The position numbers and the translations under genes are program-made. From positions 1 to 64,000 of the forward strand of contig NZ_BAOG01000036.1 of NCBI RefSeq assembly GCF_000400365.1: a DNA stretch of 64,000 bases, written 5' to 3'. The notes under the pieces are model-generated. The model was not told the DNA's origin. It did not search any database and was given only the letters and a program-made list of their open reading frames with translations. Source of the DNA: Vibrio jasicida CAIM 1864 = LMG 25398 (GTDB taxonomy: Bacteria; Pseudomonadota; Gammaproteobacteria; Enterobacterales; Vibrionaceae). Positions 53,328 through 61,730 of the stretch are shown here, in pieces (within the stretch, counting starts at the first letter, position 1; each line of letters opens with the position of its first letter).

Positions 53328-54674
53328 TTGAGTAAGTTTCAAGACCTTTCCACTCTAATTGAACAAATTGTCCAAGCAGAAGAAGCGGAGCAAATCACCG
53401 CTCTCAATGATTCTATCGAATGCGGCCTCGAACCCGGTGCGGTTGCGCTGATTCTCGAAGCCTTTCCGATCGATGATCGTGTGAGATTGTGGCGCGCATT
53501 ACCTATGGAGTTGCACATCGATGTACTAACAGAAATGCGTGCAGAAGTACGTCTTTCGATCATCGAAGCACTTTCTGAAGTTGAGCTAAAGCTTACCTTA
53601 GCCAAGCTAGATAACTTATCTCTGATCGAATGGGCAGACTCTCTGCCTGAAGAGTTTATCAATGAAGCGTTAGAGTTGATTGAGAAAGATGAACTCGACC
53701 TCTACGATCAAGCCAACGAATACGAAGACGAAGAACTTGGCCGCTGGGCTGAGCGTAAGATCATCACTCTCCCTTTTAATATCACGGTTGGCAAAGCTCG
53801 ACGCCTAATGGAGCGTTACAGTTACGACACACCGCAGCAGGTGTATCTCATCAACCGTAAGAAACAGTTTCGTGGCGCGGTGAACTACTATGAAATCTTG
53901 CGTAGTGAGGAAGACGTTCGCCTTAAAACCTTAGCGATAGAAACCGTCACAGTACTCGACAGTAAAATGGAATTATCTGAGGCCGTAGAAGCGTTGGAGC
54001 ATAGCCCCCTGCCAGCGTTGCCAGTAACGGATACCGACCAAACCTTAATCGGTGAAGTGGATTGGCAATTCGCATTAAGCACGCAGCGTGAAATATACGA
54101 AGCGCGTTTAATGGCTGGTACGGGTATGGATGAAGGCGATGACTTATTTGCTCCGGTATTAAAAAGCTCTCAAAAGCGTGGGGTTTGGCTGGGCATCAAC
54201 TTGCTAACCGCTATTTTAGCCTCTGTCACTATCGGGTTGTTTGAAGACGTAATTTCACAAGTGGTTGCTCTCGCCGTTCTGATGCCAATCGTTGCCTCTA
54301 TGGGTGGTATCGCGGGCAGTCAGACACTTACTCTTATGATTCGCGCTATGGCGTTAAACCAGATCACTCCGGGTAACCGTTTTGCACTCTTGAAAAACGA
54401 GCTTGGTATTGGTTCTTTGAACGGCTTACTTTGGGCGCTGATCATCGGTGGGCTGACGGGTTTATGGTTCCAATCAACCGTACTGGGCGGCACCATCGCA
54501 TTAGCTATCATCGTAAATATCATAACAGCAGCCCTATTTGGTGTTTTGATCCCTATTGTTCTGGATAAATTGAAACTCGATCCTGCTTTAGCTGGTTCCG
54601 TCATTTTGACTACCGTGACAGATGTGGTCGGCTTCTTCGCTTTTTTAGGAACAGCAAGCCTAGTAATGTTGTAA
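53328..54674 (+). CDS. mgtE: Magnesium transporter MgtE
   Basis: 448 residues: N-terminal helical N-domain (about 1-125), two CBS domains (about 130-250, ITLPFNITVGKARRLMERYS), a connecting plug helix, and five membrane segments (from VWLGINLLTAILASVTIGLF). The Mg2+-pore motif MPIVASMGGIAGSQTLTLMIRA is intact. The start is TTG at 53328 with GGGGTG upstream; no in-frame ATG precedes the N-domain. Mg2+-gated channel in the inner membrane. Confidence 0.93.
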   Translation: MSKFQDLSTLIEQIVQAEEAEQITALNDSIECGLEPGAVALILEAFPIDDRVRLWRALPMELHIDVLTEMRAEVRLSIIEALSEVELKLTLAKLDNLSLIEWADSLPEEFINEALELIEKDELDLYDQANEYEDEELGRWAERKIITLPFNITVGKARRLMERYSYDTPQQVYLINRKKQFRGAVNYYEILRSEEDVRLKTLAIETVTVLDSKMELSEAVEALEHSPLPALPVTDTDQTLIGEVDWQFALSTQREIYEARLMAGTGMDEGDDLFAPVLKSSQKRGVWLGINLLTAILASVTIGLFEDVISQVVALAVLMPIVASMGGIAGSQTLTLMIRAMALNQITPGNRFALLKNELGIGSLNGLLWALIIGGLTGLWFQSTVLGGTIALAIIVNIITAALFGVLIPIVLDKLKLDPALAGSVILTTVTDVVGFFAFLGTASLVML

Positions 54675-54736
54675 AAACGATTGCTCTAGTTAATTAATTC
54701 ATCATTAGCATTATAATTACAAATTGCAAAACGAAA

Positions 54737-54749
54737 TTGCATTTTGCAA
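54737..54749. promoter_or_regulatory. LuxO-binding site upstream of qrr
   Basis: TTGCA-TTT-TGCAA perfectly fits the LuxO operator TTGCA-N3-TGCAA. A half-copy TTGCAA lies at 54724-54729. The centre is about 95 bp upstream of the predicted qrr start, right for a sigma-54 enhancer. Confidence 0.85.
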
Positions 54750-54811
54750 TAAGCGAGGGATTTTAGGCAACCTATGTCACAGAAACCGCGATTTTTAGGC
54801 GGTTATAAAGT

Positions 54812-54827
54812 TGGCACACTAACTGCA
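54812..54827 (+). promoter_or_regulatory. Sigma-54 promoter of qrr
   Basis: TGGCACACTAACTGCA has GG and GC separated by exactly 10 bp, the -24/-12 element for RpoN. Transcription predicted to begin about 12 bp after the GC, at the T of TGACCC (54838). Confidence 0.9.
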
Positions 54828-54837
54828 TTAGTATGAC

Positions 54838-54945
54838 TGACCCTTCTTAAGCCGAGGGTCACCTAGCCAACTGACGTTGTTAGTGAACTCAATTTGTTCA
54901 CAAGTATATAAGCCAATCGCACTCTTTGCGGTTGGCTATTTTTTT
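54838..54945 (+). ncRNA. qrr: Qrr quorum-regulatory small RNA
   Basis: About 108 nt. It begins TGACCCTTCTTAAGCCGAGG and contains the conserved Qrr core CACCTAGCCAACTGACGTTG, which pairs with luxR/hapR-type, luxO and other targets through Hfq. It ends in the terminator AGCCAATCGC / GCGGTTGGCT followed by eight T/A-T bases. Upstream are a sigma-54 promoter and a LuxO operator. Which of the five Vibrio Qrr copies this is cannot be decided from recall. It is the RNA output of the LuxPQ-LuxU-LuxO pathway, whose sensor genes lie about 26 kb to the left. Confidence 0.95.
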
Positions 54946-55493
54946 ATCTGTACTTTGTACATTCACCTTCACTTCCGCTCCAGCCTTTCAGAACTCAACT
55001 ATCTCTCATAGAAAATACTTTCTAGGCGGGCATAAATGCTCATCAACCCAGTTCGTTTCCATTACTTTTTAACTTCTTTTGTATCAGAAAATCGCTATTT
55101 CACCATTCCACTATTGACCAACGCGCAGCCAACAAAAAAATACAACCGATTACATGAAAGAAAACACAAACAAAAACCACTTAAAACAATCAACTCAGCA
55201 GCATTTAAACACTAAGGCATCATAATTACATTCAGCTTCCATAATTTAAGTTTGATTTATGAACAAAGTAGAACGCCCACCAAAAGAAAACGGTTGCTTT
55301 TGATGCCAAAAACCCAACATTTCATACATTCATAAACAAACATATAAAATCAACTTAAATACCACCATGAACCAAATGATACCGATTTCATTACATATTT
55401 ACCCACCGTAGATTGTAGAAACTGGAATTTTTTTCATTCCACAAATAAATTATAACCTCATGTTTATAAAGGACTTAAAATCATAAAAGCGTA

Positions 55494-55509
55494 AAGTAAA
55501 CGTTTAAAT
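55494..55509. promoter_or_regulatory. PurR-like site upstream of codB
   Basis: AAGTAAACGTTTAAAT contains the palindromic core AAACGTTT of the PurR box (11 of 16 positions match). It is centred about 55 bp before the predicted start. E. coli codBA is PurR-repressed (established). Confidence 0.5.
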
Positions 55510-55522
55510 GACAAAAAACTCA

Positions 55523-55550
55523 TTGACTATGAGATTTACATCACGATAAT
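55523..55550 (+). promoter_or_regulatory. Predicted sigma-70 promoter of codBA
   Basis: -35 TTGACT (55523-55528), 16-bp spacer, -10 GATAAT (55545-55550). Start predicted near 55557. Confidence 0.6.
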
Positions 55551-55613
55551 ACGCGCCGTTTGCCCAGAAATTGGGATCGATAATTAGTTTTAATTTTCTT
55601 TGCGGAGGTAAAA

Positions 55614-56852
55614 ATGGCTGCAGACAATAACTACAGTCTAGGACCAGTTCCTAACAGTGCCAGAAAGGGCGTTGCTTCATTAACCATGGTTATGTTGGGA
55701 CTCACTTTCTTCTCCGCAAGTATGTGGACGGGCGGTTCGCTCGGTACTGGCCTTTCTTTTGACGATTTCTTCCTCGCTGTTCTCATCGGTAACCTCATCC
55801 TCGGTATTTACACTTCCTTCCTCGGTTACATCGGCGCTTCTACTGGTCTCTCTACTCACCTCCTTGCTCGTTTCTCTTTTGGCTCTAAAGGCTCTTGGCT
55901 TCCTTCCGCACTTCTTGGCGGTACACAAGTTGGTTGGTTTGGTGTTGGCGTAGCGATGTTTGCGATTCCAGTGAACAAGGCAACAGGCATCGATACAAAC
56001 ACGCTTATCATCATTTCTGGTCTACTCATGACCGCAACGGTTTACTTTGGTATCTCTGCACTTATGGTGTTATCGGCAATTGCAGTACCAGCAATTGCCC
56101 TACTAGGCGGTTACTCGGTAGTGGAAGCAGTAAATAGCGTTGGTGGCGTAGCAGAACTTCAAAAAGTACAACCTTCGCAGCCAATCGATTTCTCTGTCGC
56201 TCTTGCTATGGTCGTAGGCTCATTTGTCAGTGCGGGTACGTTAACCGCAGACTTCGTTCGATTCGGCAAAAAGCCAAAAGGCGCAGTGATGGTCACCATG
56301 GTGGCGTTCTTTATCGGTAACTCACTGATGTTCATCTTTGGCGCAGCTGGTGCAGCGGTAACGGGTCAATCAGACATTTCAGAAGTGATGATCGCGCAAG
56401 GTCTTCTTATTCCAGCTATCATCGTTCTTGGCTTGAATATTTGGACAACCAACGACAACGCGCTTTACGCCTCAGGCCTGGGCTTCTCCAACATCACTGG
56501 TTTGCCAAGTAAATACATCTCAATGGCGAACGGTTTAGTAGGTACATTGTGTGCACTATGGTTGTACAATAACTTTGTAGGCTGGTTAACCTTCCTATCG
56601 GTTGCAATTCCACCAATTGGTGGCGTAATCATTGCGGATTTCTTCATGAACCGTAAACGTTACACAAATTTCGCAGCAGCAGAGTTCCAAACGGTAAACT
56701 GGGCTGGCATTATCGCTGTGGCGATTGGTGTTGCAGCAGGTCACTTCCTTCCGGGTATCGTGCCTGTGAATGCGGTACTAGGCGGCACAATCAGCTACCT
56801 GATTCTAAATCCTATTCTTAATAAAAAGACACTGGCACAGCAGCCAGCGTAA
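55614..56852 (+). CDS. codB: Cytosine permease CodB
   Basis: 412-residue NCS1-family transporter with about twelve membrane segments. Family segments: GPVPNSARKGVASLTMVMLG in the first TM region, SFVSAGTLTADFVRFGK and IWTTNDNALYASGLGFSNIT, which contain Na+/substrate-site residues. Strong ribosome binding site (GCGGAGG). First gene of codBA. Unusual base use: 49 consecutive codons from 55740 to 55886 all end in C or T, with leucines as CTC/CTT, unlike the rest of the gene. Confidence 0.95.
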   Translation: MAADNNYSLGPVPNSARKGVASLTMVMLGLTFFSASMWTGGSLGTGLSFDDFFLAVLIGNLILGIYTSFLGYIGASTGLSTHLLARFSFGSKGSWLPSALLGGTQVGWFGVGVAMFAIPVNKATGIDTNTLIIISGLLMTATVYFGISALMVLSAIAVPAIALLGGYSVVEAVNSVGGVAELQKVQPSQPIDFSVALAMVVGSFVSAGTLTADFVRFGKKPKGAVMVTMVAFFIGNSLMFIFGAAGAAVTGQSDISEVMIAQGLLIPAIIVLGLNIWTTNDNALYASGLGFSNITGLPSKYISMANGLVGTLCALWLYNNFVGWLTFLSVAIPPIGGVIIADFFMNRKRYTNFAAAEFQTVNWAGIIAVAIGVAAGHFLPGIVPVNAVLGGTISYLILNPILNKKTLAQQPA

Positions 56853-56861
56853 GGAACCATC

Positions 56862-58139
56862 ATGACAACACTATTGATCAAGAACGCAACGCTAAAGGGA
56901 CAGGAAGGTCTCCAGCAAATTTTGATTGAGGATGGTCAATTCAAGCGTATTGAAGACAATAATGTAGAGCTAAATTACACAGGTGAAGTGCTTGATGCAG
57001 AGGGCGGCATGGCTGTCGCTCCATTCTGTGAGCCTCACATTCACCTAGACACAACGCAAACAGCAGGTGAGCCAAGCTGGAACATTTCAGGTACGCTTTT
57101 CGAAGGCATTGAGCGTTGGGCTGAGCGCAAAGAGATGTTGTCGATTGAAGATGTGAAATCACGCGCGAAGCAAACGCTTAAGTGGCAAATTGCAAACGGC
57201 GTACAGCACGTTCGTACTCACGTTGACGTTTCTGACCCTACCCTAATTGCCCTAAAAGCGATGGTAGAAGTTCGTGAAGAAATGAAAGAGTGGGTAGACA
57301 TTCAAATCGTTGCGTTTCCGCAAGAAGGTATTTTGTCTTACCCGAACGGCAAAGAACTGTTAGAAGAAGCGGTTCAGTTGGGTGCTGACGTTATTGGTGC
57401 GATTCCTCACTTTGAATTCACTCGTGAGTACGGTATTGAATCTCTACACTACGTTTTCGAACTGGCACAGAAATACGACCGTTTGATCGACGTACACTGT
57501 GATGAGATCGATGACGAGCAATCACGCTTTGTTGAAACGCTTGCTGCGCTAGCGCACAAGTTCAACATGGGTCACAAGGTAACTGCAAGCCATACAACGG
57601 CTATGGGCTCTTACAACGGTGCTTACGCATCTCGCCTGTTCCGTCTGCTACGCATGTCTGGTATCAACTTCGTTGCAAACCCATTGGTGAACATTCACCT
57701 TCAAGGCCGCTTCGATGATTACCCGAAACGCCGTGGTGTGACTCGTGTGAAAGAAATGCTGAATGCGAACATCAACGTGTGTTTTGGTCACGATGATGTC
57801 TTCGATCCTTGGTACCCACTAGGCACTGCAAACATGCTACAAGTGCTGCATATGGGTCTGCACGTGTGTCAGGTGATGGGTTACGACCAAATCAACAACT
57901 CACTGGATCTGATCAGCACGAATTCAGCACGTACACTGAACATTCAAGACAAGCACGGCATTGAAACAGGTAAGCCAGGTAGTTTACTGATTCTTCCTGC
58001 AGAAAATGGTTTTGACGCAGTACGTCGTCAAGTGCCAGTTCGTTACTCTGTTCGTCACGGTAAAGTGATTGCAGAAACACAGCCTGCGACAACACACATT
58101 CACCTTGGTGAGCAAGAGCAAGTGACTTACAAACGCTAA
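56862..58139 (+). CDS. codA: Cytosine deaminase CodA
   Basis: 425-residue amidohydrolase converting cytosine to uracil and ammonia. The metal site is intact: HxH at residues 59-61 (EPHIHLDT), the HCDEIDDEQ His/Glu, [11 protein letters not shown], and [16 protein letters not shown] with the catalytic Asp. These match E. coli CodA. Starts 9 bp after codB with AAGGA upstream; ends at a strong bidirectional terminator. Confidence 0.96.
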   Translation: MTTLLIKNATLKGQEGLQQILIEDGQFKRIEDNNVELNYTGEVLDAEGGMAVAPFCEPHIHLDTTQTAGEPSWNISGTLFEGIERWAERKEMLSIEDVKSRAKQTLKWQIANGVQHVRTHVDVSDPTLIALKAMVEVREEMKEWVDIQIVAFPQEGILSYPNGKELLEEAVQLGADVIGAIPHFEFTREYGIESLHYVFELAQKYDRLIDVHCDEIDDEQSRFVETLAALAHKFNMGHKVTASHTTAMGSYNGAYASRLFRLLRMSGINFVANPLVNIHLQGRFDDYPKRRGVTRVKEMLNANINVCFGHDDVFDPWYPLGTANMLQVLHMGLHVCQVMGYDQINNSLDLISTNSARTLNIQDKHGIETGKPGSLLILPAENGFDAVRRQVPVRYSVRHGKVIAETQPATTHIHLGEQEQVTYKR

Positions 58140-58156
58140 TCACTGAGCTTTTAAAC

Positions 58157-58191
58157 AAAAAAAGGGTCTGATTGAATCAGACCCTTTTTTT
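58157..58191. terminator. Bidirectional terminator between codA and the 60-aa ORF
   Basis: GGGTCTGA-TTGAA-TCAGACCC stem flanked by A7 and T7. Serves the convergent codA and small ORF; the T-run on the plus strand overlaps the last bases of the small ORF. Confidence 0.9.
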
Positions 58192-58372
58192 ATTTCTTCA
58201 CGCGCTGTGTTAGGTGTCTACGGCAACTAATGACATTCCTTAGCAACGAAGGCGTATTCCCTAAATAAACAACCTTGCCATCTTCATCAACAATGGCAGG
58301 TACAACCTTTAAGCCTTTCATATCTGCGCCGTATTCCACCAACTTACGTTCTAGCTCATATAAATCCTGCAT
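58190..58372 (-). CDS. Small 60-aa protein, unknown function
   Basis: 60-residue protein starting MQDLYELERKLVEYGADMKG and continuing with VVPAIVDEDGKVVYLGNTPS, a plausible compact alpha-beta fold with a Cys (SCRR). Not recognised. Good protein-like composition; it ends one base past the codA terminator stem. A ribosome binding site (GATATG region) is weak. Confidence 0.65.
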   Translation of the reverse strand: MQDLYELERKLVEYGADMKGLKVVPAIVDEDGKVVYLGNTPSLLRNVISCRRHLTQRVKK

Positions 58373-58907
58373 ATCTCGGACTCAATTTATAATTATCAAT
58401 TTTCGCGTGAATGCTATCCCTCTAAAGAGATATCAATACTGATCTGGATCATGAAAGATAGATCCTAATTATGGTGGGCTCAAACTTGAGACACTTCATG
58501 GTTTGAATGTGTTTTTGAATGTGAAATTTTGTGAATTGCATTCAAATTAAATTTCATAATATAGACAATTTGCGTAATAAATATTTGCACTCCTTCGTAA
58601 CAAACACTAAAGTTAAGGAGTTAGTTGAGCTTTATACTAAAATGCCGCAAATCGCCCAAACACAGATTTAACACTAACAACGTCAAAATTAGTGCTTATA
58701 AAATAAAGAATAAAATAAAACCTAGGGTCAGCAGCAATGTTGACCCTTTTCTTTGCCTCCATCAAATCGAGCCAAACAGAAAAATTTTGAGCCTTATAGC
58801 AAACAAAACTTTTGCGTGATAACTGTCGGTTATCAGCGAGATAAGTAGATTCCTAATCAAACAGCGTTCAATAATAGCTTCGAACCAAACATCTCGGAGT
58901 GAAATAC
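58373..58907. other. Intergenic region with inverted repeats, possible small RNA
   Basis: About 535 bp. It holds an inverted repeat ACTCCTT (58589-58595) / AAGGAGT (58615-58621), and a terminator-like AGGGTCA (58732-58738) / TGACCCT (58749-58755 region) followed by TTTTC. Together they could bound a short RNA of about 150 nt. A 64-codon frame at 58625-58819 is Lys/Asn-rich and not convincing. Confidence 0.35.
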
Positions 58908-59678
58908 ATGAACATTTTCAACAAAACTACATTGGTCGCGGCGCTATCTCTTCCCCTACTTGCAGGATGCGTGACTCCGGGAGAAGATGATCCAAACGCA
59001 TTAACAAAACAAGGCGCTGCAGGTGGTGCACTTTTAGGTCTGACGATGGGCGCTTTGACGGGGGATGCTGAGCTTGCCGTGAAAGGCGCAGTTGCGGGTG
59101 GTGTCGCCGGTGGTGTCGCAGGTGCGGGCGCGGATATTCACAATAACCGTGACAACATTCGCCACGACAGCCGCAATGACGCGATTAGTGGTATTAACGG
59201 TGGTCAGAACACAGCAGCAACCAATGCCCCGCAACAGTGGCAAGAGATCGATAACTTTGTAGGTGATTGGAACGTAAATATCCAGAACCACAATCGCGAC
59301 TTCAAAGGCTTAGAAGGTTTGTCGGCACACGGCTCGCTAGCAAAAACAACAGAAGCAAATGTTAAGGTGACCAACTCGCAAGGTGTTGACCTTAATGCCG
59401 CGTTCACGTTCGATCCACAAGCAGGCTACCAATTGACGCTGACCAATGAAGCAAAAGATGTATCGGTTGCTTTTGCTGGCGAACAACAATCACAAAACCA
59501 TCGCTACAACTTCTACCCGATGAACATTAACGACGTCATTTACCAAGGTATTCCGACGGGTGATGTGCGTGTCGAGCTAGGTTTTGCAGGTCCAAACGTT
59601 TGGACCATCGATAGCTACGCTTACATCGACGGAGCAGAACAAAAAGTACAAACGTTCCGATTCACTCGCACCCTGTAA
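58908..59678 (+). CDS. Lipoprotein with glycine-zipper segment
   Basis: 256 residues. Lipobox LLAGC (Cys at about 20), then a glycine-zipper membrane-like segment (about 35-75: GAAGGALLGLTMGALTG, AVKGAVAGGVAGGVAGAGAD) and a His/Asn/Asp linker. The C-terminal part (about 105-256) is beta-rich (IDNFVGDWNVNIQNHNRDF), of unknown family. Glycine zippers are common in outer-membrane lipoproteins. ATG at 58908 has GGAG 8 nt upstream; a GTG 9 bp earlier is less likely. Confidence 0.78.
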   Translation: MNIFNKTTLVAALSLPLLAGCVTPGEDDPNALTKQGAAGGALLGLTMGALTGDAELAVKGAVAGGVAGGVAGAGADIHNNRDNIRHDSRNDAISGINGGQNTAATNAPQQWQEIDNFVGDWNVNIQNHNRDFKGLEGLSAHGSLAKTTEANVKVTNSQGVDLNAAFTFDPQAGYQLTLTNEAKDVSVAFAGEQQSQNHRYNFYPMNINDVIYQGIPTGDVRVELGFAGPNVWTIDSYAYIDGAEQKVQTFRFTRTL

Positions 59679-59732
59679 AACAACAAGGCTTTCTTCGCAA
59701 CATCTCAATAACAACGCCTCATTTGGCAATTT

Positions 59733-59774
59733 AATAAAGGCTTAGGCATACTCTGTCTAAGCCTTTATTTTTTA
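59733..59774 (+). terminator. Terminator after the glycine-zipper lipoprotein gene
   Basis: AATAAAGGCTTAG / CTAAGCCTTTATT 13-bp stem with 11-nt loop followed by TTTT. Ends just before the HD-hydrolase ATG. Confidence 0.85.
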
Positions 59775-59784
59775 GAAGAAATCC

Positions 59785-60438
59785 ATGTCTCAACTCAACC
59801 TAGCAGAGCTCAGCCAATTTGAGCCCCAGTTCCTACAGTTTATGCTGCAAGAGATGCAAACTGATGCCGCTCACGACCTCAGTCACGTACAACGCGTAGT
59901 CAAAACCGCTCGTCAGCTAACAGAACAAGAAGGCGCAGATTTAGCCGTTGTATTACCTGCTGCGTATCTGCACGATTGCTTTACTTACCCAAAAGATCAC
60001 CCGAACCGCAAACAAAGCTCAACGATTGCGGCAACCAAAGCGATTTCGTTTCTAGAAAGCATCGACTACCCTGCTCAGTACCATGACGCTATCGCCCACG
60101 CGATCGAATCTCACAGCTTTAGCGCCAACATTACACCAAATACGTTGGAAGCTCAGGTCGTCCAAGACGCAGACCGCTTAGACGCGCTTGGCGCAATTGG
60201 TGTGACACGTTGTATTCAAGTGAGCACGTTATTTGATGCCGCCTTATATAACGAACAAGACATGTTTGCAGAGCATCGAGAATTGGAAGATAAACGATTC
60301 ACCATCGATCACTTCCAAACCAAATTGTTTAAAATTGTTGAGACAATGAACACCAAAGCAGCATATGAAGAAGGTTTGAAGCGTAAAGCGTTTATGCAGT
60401 CTTACCTAGAGCAGTTGCGCCAAGAAGTAGAAGGTTAA
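59785..60438 (+). CDS. HD-domain phosphohydrolase (YedJ-like)
   Basis: 217 residues with an HD domain: first His in AAHDLSHVQRVVKT, HD pair in AAYLHDCFTYP, and the later Asp in VVQDADRLDALGAIG. Members of this subfamily cleave phosphates or nucleotides; the substrate is unknown. First gene of a tight rightward cluster; only 1 nt separates it from the XRE-type gene. Confidence 0.88.
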   Translation: MSQLNLAELSQFEPQFLQFMLQEMQTDAAHDLSHVQRVVKTARQLTEQEGADLAVVLPAAYLHDCFTYPKDHPNRKQSSTIAATKAISFLESIDYPAQYHDAIAHAIESHSFSANITPNTLEAQVVQDADRLDALGAIGVTRCIQVSTLFDAALYNEQDMFAEHRELEDKRFTIDHFQTKLFKIVETMNTKAAYEEGLKRKAFMQSYLEQLRQEVEG

Positions 60439-60439
60439 T

Positions 60440-61177
60440 ATGTCGGAAAGTCACGACCTAATTAAAGAGCTCAAACGCCAACTCAAGCAATCTGGCTTGC
60501 ACTATGTCGATGTCGCGCAGCACTTGGAACTGAGCGAGGGCTCCGTAAAACGCTTATTGGCAGAAGGCAGTCAAATCAGCCTCGACCGCTTGGAGCGTAT
60601 CTGTCAGCTGATTGGGTTAGAAATGGCAGAGCTATTTAAACTGGCAGCAGCACACAACAAAGGGCTGGAGTCGCTCACGCTAGAACAAGAAAAACAGCTG
60701 GTTGATGATAAAGGCTTATTGTTGGTTGCGGTTTGTGTGGTCAATGGTTATCGCTTCGAACAAATCATCGAGCAATACACCTTTGATGAGTTAGAGCTGA
60801 TACAAAAGCTCGCCCAACTCGACCGCCTCAATATCATCGACTTGCTGCCAGGTAACAAGATTCGTCTGCGTATATCCCCGACTTTCAAGTGGCACACAGG
60901 TGGCCCTATTCAGCGTTTCTTCCAGCAACAAGTTCAAGAAGCTTTCTTCCAGAGCTATTTCTCTGCTGAAGATGAAAAGCTAGTGATGGCAACGGGCTTA
61001 ATGAGCTTGCCAACCAACAAGAAGATGCAGCAAAAGCTACAAAAGGTCATTGATGAGTTTTATCAGATCTGTCAGAGCGACGATTCACTGGATATGAACG
61101 AGAAGCACGGTACCTCTCTGGTGATTGCGATGCGTCGTTGGACATTCCCGTTGTTTAACCCTTGGGAACGCAAATAG
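60440..61177 (+). CDS. XRE-type HTH regulator
   Basis: 245 residues with an N-terminal Cro/CI-type HTH (LKQSGLHYVDVAQHLELSEG then SVKRLLAEGSQISLDRLERI) and a long C-terminal region (about 80-245) of unknown type ending in RRWTFPLFNPWERK. Probably a transcription factor with an unknown effector domain. Lies between the HD gene and a small membrane protein with almost no spacing. Confidence 0.82.
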   Translation: MSESHDLIKELKRQLKQSGLHYVDVAQHLELSEGSVKRLLAEGSQISLDRLERICQLIGLEMAELFKLAAAHNKGLESLTLEQEKQLVDDKGLLLVAVCVVNGYRFEQIIEQYTFDELELIQKLAQLDRLNIIDLLPGNKIRLRISPTFKWHTGGPIQRFFQQQVQEAFFQSYFSAEDEKLVMATGLMSLPTNKKMQQKLQKVIDEFYQICQSDDSLDMNEKHGTSLVIAMRRWTFPLFNPWERK

Positions 61178-61187
61178 GTACTACCTG

Positions 61188-61547
61188 ATGCTCGATAAAC
61201 TCAAAAGCCTATCGGTCAAGACGAGACCTATTCTCCCTTTCTTCATACTCATCGCGTTTAGTGGTTTTGCGGTGTTCATTGCCACACTCTTGCAACTTTC
61301 TGATGTTGTTAAGGAGTCTTATCTTATTCCGAGTGGCGTAACTGCGTTGTGGGCGCTTGCCGCTTGGGTGATGATCTCAAGCTTTCAGCATGTTCCTGAA
61401 CTTACACCAAGCCTCGGTTTTTTCAAACGAATGAAAGCTCGCTTGGTGCGTCTGTTCTTTTATTTGGTGACATTAGGCTTTATTGGACTCTCTGGTTTCA
61501 TTCTGTTTGTCACATTGAGAATGCTCAGCGTCTGGTTTCGACACTAA
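61188..61547 (+). CDS. Small inner-membrane protein (119 aa)
   Basis: 119 residues with three membrane segments (ILPFFILIAFSGFAVFIATL; GVTALWALAAWVMISSF; FFYLVTLGFIGLSGFILFVT). Not recognised. ATG at 61188 has AGGT 8 nt upstream; a longer frame starts within the XRE gene. Probably part of the HD-XRE cluster. Confidence 0.75.
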   Translation: MLDKLKSLSVKTRPILPFFILIAFSGFAVFIATLLQLSDVVKESYLIPSGVTALWALAAWVMISSFQHVPELTPSLGFFKRMKARLVRLFFYLVTLGFIGLSGFILFVTLRMLSVWFRH

Positions 61548-61599
61548 GCTCATCTCGTAACGCATGAGAGCACCAATCAGTGCGATATCACAAAATCAT

Positions 61600-61636
61600 G
61601 AAACCAAAAGTATCGCAAAGTGTTACTTTTGGTTTC
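61600..61636 (+). terminator. Strong hairpin after the small membrane protein gene
   Basis: GAAACCAAAAGTA / TACTTTTGGTTTC 13-bp perfect stem with 11-nt loop; no clear T-run after it, so possibly an incomplete terminator. Confidence 0.5.
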
Positions 61637-61730
61637 TCATAACGTAACTCTTTTCTTCACACTCGCTTCCTAAAACGCAACCTTTAAAGTGCTCCCATCT
61701 CAACGCGATTTTTGCAATTACGGAGCCAGC

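Larger units (their letters stand above)
54946..55613. other. Intergenic region between qrr and codB
   Basis: About 670 bp, AT-rich. No convincing CDS. The last 120 bp hold the codB promoter with PurR-like sequences listed separately. A second weaker PurR-like match (AAGAAAACGGTTGCTT) is at 55284-55299. Confidence 0.5.

Noticed and set aside
55680..55953. Open frames on both strands over the 5' third of codB (82 and 64 codons).
   Set aside because: These are by-products of the run of C/T-ending codons in codB; the opposite-strand product is an Arg/Glu/Ser-rich low-complexity string.
58625..58819. 64-codon plus-strand frame in the gap before the glycine-zipper lipoprotein.
   Set aside because: Lys/Asn-rich composition typical of AT-rich non-coding DNA, and it runs through the AGGGTCA/TGACCCT hairpin.
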